From contig JAFGQQ010000294.1 of assembly GCA_016935595.1 (NCBI GenBank), forward strand, positions 1-9,123: a stretch of 9,123 nucleotides of DNA. The letters run 5' to 3'. Shown piece by piece: positions 5,975 to 9,123 of this stretch (position 1 is the first letter of the stretch; the number at the start of each line of letters is the position of its first letter). A program made the translations under genes and the position numbers. This DNA is from Bacteroidales bacterium. Lineage in GTDB: Bacteria; Bacteroidota; Bacteroidia; Bacteroidales; UBA10428. The notes under the pieces were generated by a model, which saw only the letters and a list, made by a program, of their open reading frames with translations, was not told where the DNA came from and did no database searches.

Positions 5975-6379
5975 ATGACAAAAAATATTGATGTTAGTAA
6001 AATATTTCAACATTGGATTGAGAGTTCGGATAAAGATTATAAAACAATGGTTCACTTATATGAGTCAAAGGATTATAGTTGGTCATTATTTATTGGACAT
6101 ATTGTAATAGAGAAATTAATTTAGGCATCGGTTGTAAAATCATTAAATGATCACGCCCCTTTCACCCATGATTTAACAAAATTGGCTAATATTGCTAAAT
6201 TAAATTTTTCAGAAGAGCAGTTAGATTGGCTTGATACAATAACAACATTTAATCTAAACGCAAGATACGATAGTTATAAACAAGCGTTTTATAAGAAATG
6301 TACTCCTGAGTATTCCTGCGAATGGATTAATAAAATTAAAAACATACGAGAATGGATAAAGGACAAGCAATTGAAGTAG
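5975..6379 (+). pseudogene. HEPN-domain protein interrupted by an in-frame TAG
   Basis: From ATG 5975 the frame codes for 49 residues, meets TAG at 6122-6124, and then stays open in the same frame to TAG at 6377-6379. Read through, it is a 134-codon HEPN protein of normal length. It has an N-terminal helix (FQHWIESSDKDYKTMVHLYE) and YSWSLFIGHIVIEKLI just before the stop. After it come ASVVKSLNDHAPFTHDLTKL, then FNLNARYDSYKQAFYKK and a last helix CEWINKIKNIREWIKDKQ. In relatives the interrupted position, in EKLL-K-A, is typically lysine, so a single AAG-to-TAG change would explain it. No in-frame ATG restart follows; TTG at 6182 is the only candidate. HEPN proteins of this sort pair with MNT nucleotidyltransferases and may be RNA-targeting toxins; this subgroup lacks an obvious RxxxxH motif. 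It is probably a recent pseudogene. Confidence 0.8.
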
Positions 6380-6663
6380 CCAGAAAGTATATTGAATCTA
6401 TTAAAAGCAGATATGATATTCAGAGTGTAATATTATTTGGCAGCTATGCAAAAGGGACTAATCATGAGAATAGTGATATAGATATTGCTATAGTACTGAA
6501 AAAGGTAAATGACATTATTGATACTCAAATAGATTTAATGAAACTTAGGCGTAAGGTTGACTTAAGGATTGAGCCACATCCATTTGACTTTCATGACTTT
6601 AATAGAACAAATCCGGTAGTTAATGAGATACTGAAATATGGAATTAATATTAATTTCGCCTAA
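6352..6663 (+). CDS. MNT-type minimal nucleotidyltransferase
   Basis: Complete 103-residue protein from ATG 6352, overlapping the end of the HEPN frame by 28 bases. The nucleotidyltransferase signature is intact. GSYAKGTNHENSDIDIAIV (30-48) supplies the G-S and the first two metal-binding aspartates (D42, D44). VDLRIEPHPF (69-78) supplies the third acidic residue (D70). Length and gene order match HEPN/MNT pairs, in which the small transferase is thought to be the antitoxin; in some characterised pairs it modifies the HEPN toxin by adding AMP. That function is inferred for this copy. It lies downstream of the HEPN stop, so ribosomes that end at TAG would not reach it by coupling, and it may need its own initiation. 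No damage is seen in it. Confidence 0.9.
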   Translation: MDKGQAIEVARKYIESIKSRYDIQSVILFGSYAKGTNHENSDIDIAIVLKKVNDIIDTQIDLMKLRRKVDLRIEPHPFDFHDFNRTNPVVNEILKYGININFA

Positions 6664-6723
6664 CGATTTGTTAAACACTTTTGAGTAATGCAGATTAATA
6701 AAAATTCCCTATTATATTTCAAC

Positions 6724-7206
6724 TTAAATCTCTTTAATATACTTTTTTAAAGAATAAATTAAATTTTCCTTTTCTTTTTTATTTAAACCCGACAAATAAA
6801 TAGCGGGATATTTGAATATTCCTTTGCTTGTGGTTTGAAATAATGTAATTTTTTCTTTTTGGTTAATAATTTCTTTTTCCTGTTCAAAGTGGTGAAATGC
6901 ATGTTTTGGAATTTCAATAGCCATCTTTTTCCCTCCCGAAGCCCTTGAGGCATAAAACTTCAATACAATCTTTTCTCCTTCATCGGAGAAATGAATATAA
7001 TATGGATTTAAAAACCACTGGTAGAAATAATATCCAAAATAAAAAATTATCACAATAACTGAAGCTGCCTTATTAGACAGGCTAAAGACACTATCCCTGA
7101 AAAAATCCAAAGTAAAAAACAAAGTGATTACTATTCCAGCCAAAATCGCAAAAAATAATTTTCTTAATTTTAAGCTTATAATCCGTTTTTCGTTATCAAT
7201 TATCAT
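6724..7206 (-). CDS. Small two-span membrane protein, unknown
   Basis: Complete 160-residue protein from ATG 7204-7206. There are two hydrophobic segments, about 16-36 (LFFAILAGIVITLFFTL) and 46-64 (AASVIVIIFYFGYYFYQWF), then a soluble C-terminal part of about 90 residues. That part has alternating strands (YYIHFSDEGEKIVLKFY, KKMAIEIPKHAFHHFE, KITLFQTTSKGIFKYPAIYL) and a final helix NKKEKENLIYSLKKYI. This two-span plus small beta domain layout resembles bacterial PH-like (YcxB/YdbT-type) membrane proteins, but I see no motif that settles it. No function is offered. It is divergent from aroA across 160 bases and convergent with the MNT gene, with 60 bases between them. Confidence 0.82.
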   Translation of the reverse strand: MIIDNEKRIISLKLRKLFFAILAGIVITLFFTLDFFRDSVFSLSNKAASVIVIIFYFGYYFYQWFLNPYYIHFSDEGEKIVLKFYASRASGGKKMAIEIPKHAFHHFEQEKEIINQKEKITLFQTTSKGIFKYPAIYLSGLNKKEKENLIYSLKKYIKEI

Positions 7207-7306
7207 TTATATGCTGTTATTATTTTACTTCAAAAAATTCATGCCAGTTATTTGGTTTTTAAACATCTTCACAACTAAATACAATAAAATACAATTCCTA
7301 AAATAA

Positions 7307-7314
7307 CAAAATTA
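7307..7314 (-). promoter_or_regulatory. Possible -7 element for the two-span membrane protein
   Basis: On the minus strand these bases read TAATTTTG, matching TAnnTTTG. The ATG is at 7206, giving a leader of roughly 90-100 bases. The -33 region is not convincing, so this is a weak call. Confidence 0.25.
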
Positions 7315-7338
7315 ATTCATAAAAAGCGCTTAAAATAT

Positions 7339-7346
7339 TAAATTTG
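7339..7346 (+). promoter_or_regulatory. Candidate -7 element for aroA
   Basis: TAAATTTG matches the TAnnTTTG consensus and ends 20 bases before the aroA ATG at 7367. The -33 region (TTCA at 7316-7319, 19-base spacer) is weak. An 8-base palindrome AAGCGCTT sits at 7324-7331 within the spacer and could be an operator, though such short palindromes arise by chance. Confidence 0.45.
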
Positions 7347-7366
7347 TCTTTCAATAATACATCATT

Positions 7367-8599
7367 ATGAAGTATAAAATATGCAAAACAAATAAAATAC
7401 TTAAGGGTGAAATTTCACTTACAACTTCAAAAAGTATAAGCAACAGGTTGTTAATTATAAAAGCACTCTGCAACGACGAAATAAAAATAAACAACCTGTC
7501 TGAAAGTGATGATACCCACATATTATTAAACGCATTTAAAACGAACAACAATATTATTGATGCCGGTCATGCCGGGACTTCAATGCGTTTTTTAACTGCA
7601 TATTTAGCCCAGAAAGAAGGAAAATGGATTTTAACCGGTACTGAGCGTATGAAAAAACGTCCTATAGGACATTTGGTTAATGGGTTAAAACAACTGGGAG
7701 CAGATATTGAATATGCTAAAAAAGAAGGTTTCCCGCCTTTAAAAATTAATGGCAAAAAACTATCGGGCAAGCATGTAAAAATTGATGGGAGCATAAGCAG
7801 CCAGTTTATCAGTTCAATTTTATTAATCGCCCCCTCATTACCCGATGGCCTAATCCTTGAACTTGAAAACAAAATATCTTCAGTGCCTTATATAAAATTA
7901 ACCTTAGAGTTAATGAAATATTTTGGGGTTGAATATGCATGGGATAAAAACATTATTAAAATTAAAAAAGGAGATTACAAAGCCAAAGAAATTACAGTTG
8001 AGGCCGATTGGAGCGGTGCATCGTACTGGTACCAGATGGCTGCACTGGCAGATATTGTTGATTTAAAAATATTTGGATTAAATGAAAACAGCCTGCAAGG
8101 CGATTCGGAAGTTGTTAATATTTTTGAGCTTTTAGGAGTGGAAACTAAGTTTATAAATAATGGTATCCATTTATTAAAAAGCCGTATTTGTGTTCCGAGG
8201 CTCGATTTTAATTTTTCGGACTACCCCGATCTAGTCCAAACTGTTGTAGTTACGTGTGTTATGAAAAATATCCCTTTTAAAATATCCGGGGCAGAAAGTT
8301 TAAAAATAAAAGAAACCGACAGGATAAACGCTTTACAAAAAGAACTGGCAAAATACGATGCAAAAATTAAAGAAAAAACACATGGAACAATTGAATGGAA
8401 AGGAATAACAAAAGTTATAAAAGAAAAAATCCACTCCATTAAAACCTATGAAGACCATCGTATGGCTATGGCATTTGCACCTGTTGCCATGGTAAAAGAT
8501 GCTGTAATTATTAATAATCCTGAAGTGGTTAGTAAATCTTATCCAAATTTTTGGGACGATTTAAAATCAGTTGGGTTTTTGATTGAAGAAATATGTTAA
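7367..8599 (+). CDS. aroA: 3-phosphoshikimate 1-carboxyvinyltransferase (EPSP synthase)
   Basis: Complete 410-residue cytoplasmic enzyme from ATG 7367, stop TAA 8597-8599. It joins phosphoenolpyruvate to shikimate-3-phosphate in the sixth step of the shikimate pathway. Key motifs are SKSISNR (21-27), HAGTSMRF (68-75), RPIGHLVNGLKQLGADI (98-114), SSQF (144-147), SVPYIKLTLELM (172-183), SDYPDLVQT (284-292), KIKETDR (313-319), EDHRMAM (362-368) and SKSYPNF (389-395). These cover the substrate-binding Lys, Ser, Arg and Asp/Glu residues known in E. coli AroA. Compared with that enzyme (NAGTAMRP), the loop reads H for N and F for P; this looks lineage-typical, and a kinetic meaning is only inferred. 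It is slightly shorter than the 427-residue E. coli enzyme. Its end overlaps the next gene by 7 bases. Confidence 0.97.
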   Translation: MKYKICKTNKILKGEISLTTSKSISNRLLIIKALCNDEIKINNLSESDDTHILLNAFKTNNNIIDAGHAGTSMRFLTAYLAQKEGKWILTGTERMKKRPIGHLVNGLKQLGADIEYAKKEGFPPLKINGKKLSGKHVKIDGSISSQFISSILLIAPSLPDGLILELENKISSVPYIKLTLELMKYFGVEYAWDKNIIKIKKGDYKAKEITVEADWSGASYWYQMAALADIVDLKIFGLNENSLQGDSEVVNIFELLGVETKFINNGIHLLKSRICVPRLDFNFSDYPDLVQTVVVTCVMKNIPFKISGAESLKIKETDRINALQKELAKYDAKIKEKTHGTIEWKGITKVIKEKIHSIKTYEDHRMAMAFAPVAMVKDAVIINNPEVVSKSYPNFWDDLKSVGFLIEEIC

Positions 8600-9123
8600 A
8601 AAAAATTGTTTATAAAGGTATTTCTGTCCGTTTTGATGATGGCGGCGAAGGAATGCCTGTTGTATTTCTTCACGGGTACCTCGAGTCACTGAACATTTGG
8701 GATGATTTTGTTTGCCCTTTAAGCGAAAAATACCGGATAATTACTATCGACCTGCTCGGGCATGGCGAAACCGGCCATATTGGCGAAGTATCTACTATGG
8801 AATTTATGGCTGAAACAGTAAAAGCAGTCCTGGACTTTTTACATATTGATAAAATTGTTCTTATCGGGCATTCAATGGGAGGTTATGCAACCCTGGCATT
8901 TTTAGAGTTATTTTCTGAGAAATTGACCGGTTTTTCATTATTTCATTCTAAAGCGCAGCCCGACTCTCCTGCCGCTGTTGAAAACCGATTAAAAAGCATT
9001 CAACTGGTCAAAGAAGGGAAAAAAGTAATGATTGTAAACACAAATATCCCGAATGGATTTGCTAATGATAATCTTGAAAAACTTAAACCGGAAATTGAAT
9101 TTGCCAAACAAATTGCACTAAAA
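8593..9123 (+). CDS. Alpha/beta hydrolase, N-terminal part
   Basis: Starts at ATG 8593, overlapping the aroA stop by 7 bases, and is still open at the last base (177 codons seen). It shows the alpha/beta hydrolase fold. FLHGYLES (25-32) has the HG oxyanion-hole motif. YRIITIDLLGHGET (47-60) is the strand before the nucleophile. VLIGHSMGGYATL (89-101) carries the GxSxG elbow with Ser94. The catalytic acid and histidine would lie beyond the window, so completeness cannot be judged. There is no signal peptide, so it is probably cytoplasmic. The subfamily (esterase, MenH-like or other) cannot be told from this part. The overlap with aroA means the two are cotranscribed and probably translationally coupled. 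Confidence 0.93.
   Translation, partial: MLKKIVYKGISVRFDDGGEGMPVVFLHGYLESLNIWDDFVCPLSEKYRIITIDLLGHGETGHIGEVSTMEFMAETVKAVLDFLHIDKIVLIGHSMGGYATLAFLELFSEKLTGFSLFHSKAQPDSPAAVENRLKSIQLVKEGKKVMIVNTNIPNGFANDNLEKLKPEIEFAKQIALK

Noticed and set aside
6182..6379. Separate small gene starting at TTG 6182
   Set aside because: It is in frame with, and continues the HEPN domain of, the sequence before the TAG, so it is the second half of one broken gene rather than an independent gene.
7124..7306. Plus-strand open frame of 60 codons before aroA
   Set aside because: Half of it is antisense to the two-span membrane gene and the rest is low-complexity AT-rich promoter DNA.
7351..8439. Minus-strand open frames at 7351-7551, 7567-7872 and 8221-8439
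   Set aside because: All are opposite the well-supported aroA.

Overview
The window is AT-rich (roughly one third G+C by eye) and reads as Bacteroidota. Two independent signs support this. The genes are most similar in style to that phylum (MmcQ/YjbR, a short AroA with an HAGTSMRF motif, many small secreted proteins with MK/MRK starts). Several gene starts are also preceded by the TAnnTTTG -7 element used by the Bacteroidota primary sigma factor rather than by clear purine-rich ribosome binding sites. I cannot name the genus. No rRNA, tRNA, CRISPR array, integrase or transposase was seen.

Layout. 1-582 (+): the 3' end of a YraN-family nuclease-fold gene and a MmcQ/YjbR gene, 8 bp apart. 712-1821 (-): dprA, convergent with the previous pair. 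1822-2009: a gene-free stretch with CAAAG-type iterated sequence and an inverted repeat. 2010-2543 (-): a lipoprotein of unknown function. 2593-2628: a long AT-only hairpin. 2649-5785 (-): a tightly packed five-gene envelope operon, transcribed as small two-span membrane protein, LolA-like periplasmic protein, YidD with a signal peptide, and two tandem paralogues joining TPR-like repeats to a PGxGQLYxG membrane domain. 5786-5974: a divergent promoter region. 5975-6663 (+): a HEPN/MNT pair whose HEPN gene carries an in-frame TAG. 6724-7206 (-): a small two-span membrane protein of unknown function. 7367-8599 (+): aroA, followed with a 7-base overlap by an alpha/beta hydrolase that runs off the window.

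How the genes fit together. yraN and dprA both relate to DNA handling and are often near one another in bacterial genomes, but here they face each other. The five-gene operon is the most distinctive part. Its last four genes overlap by 44, 23 and 35-62 bases, two probably start with GTG or TTG, and every product carries a signal peptide, so the set probably acts together in or at the cell envelope. LolA-type and YidD-type proteins suggest lipoprotein or membrane-protein biogenesis, but that function is inferred. The HEPN/MNT pair is an accessory module, possibly a toxin-antitoxin-like system, that seems to be decaying or recoded. aroA and the hydrolase are housekeeping metabolism. I found no single dramatic new system; the best candidates for follow-up are the LolA-like/YidD/TPR-PGxGQ operon and the interrupted HEPN gene.
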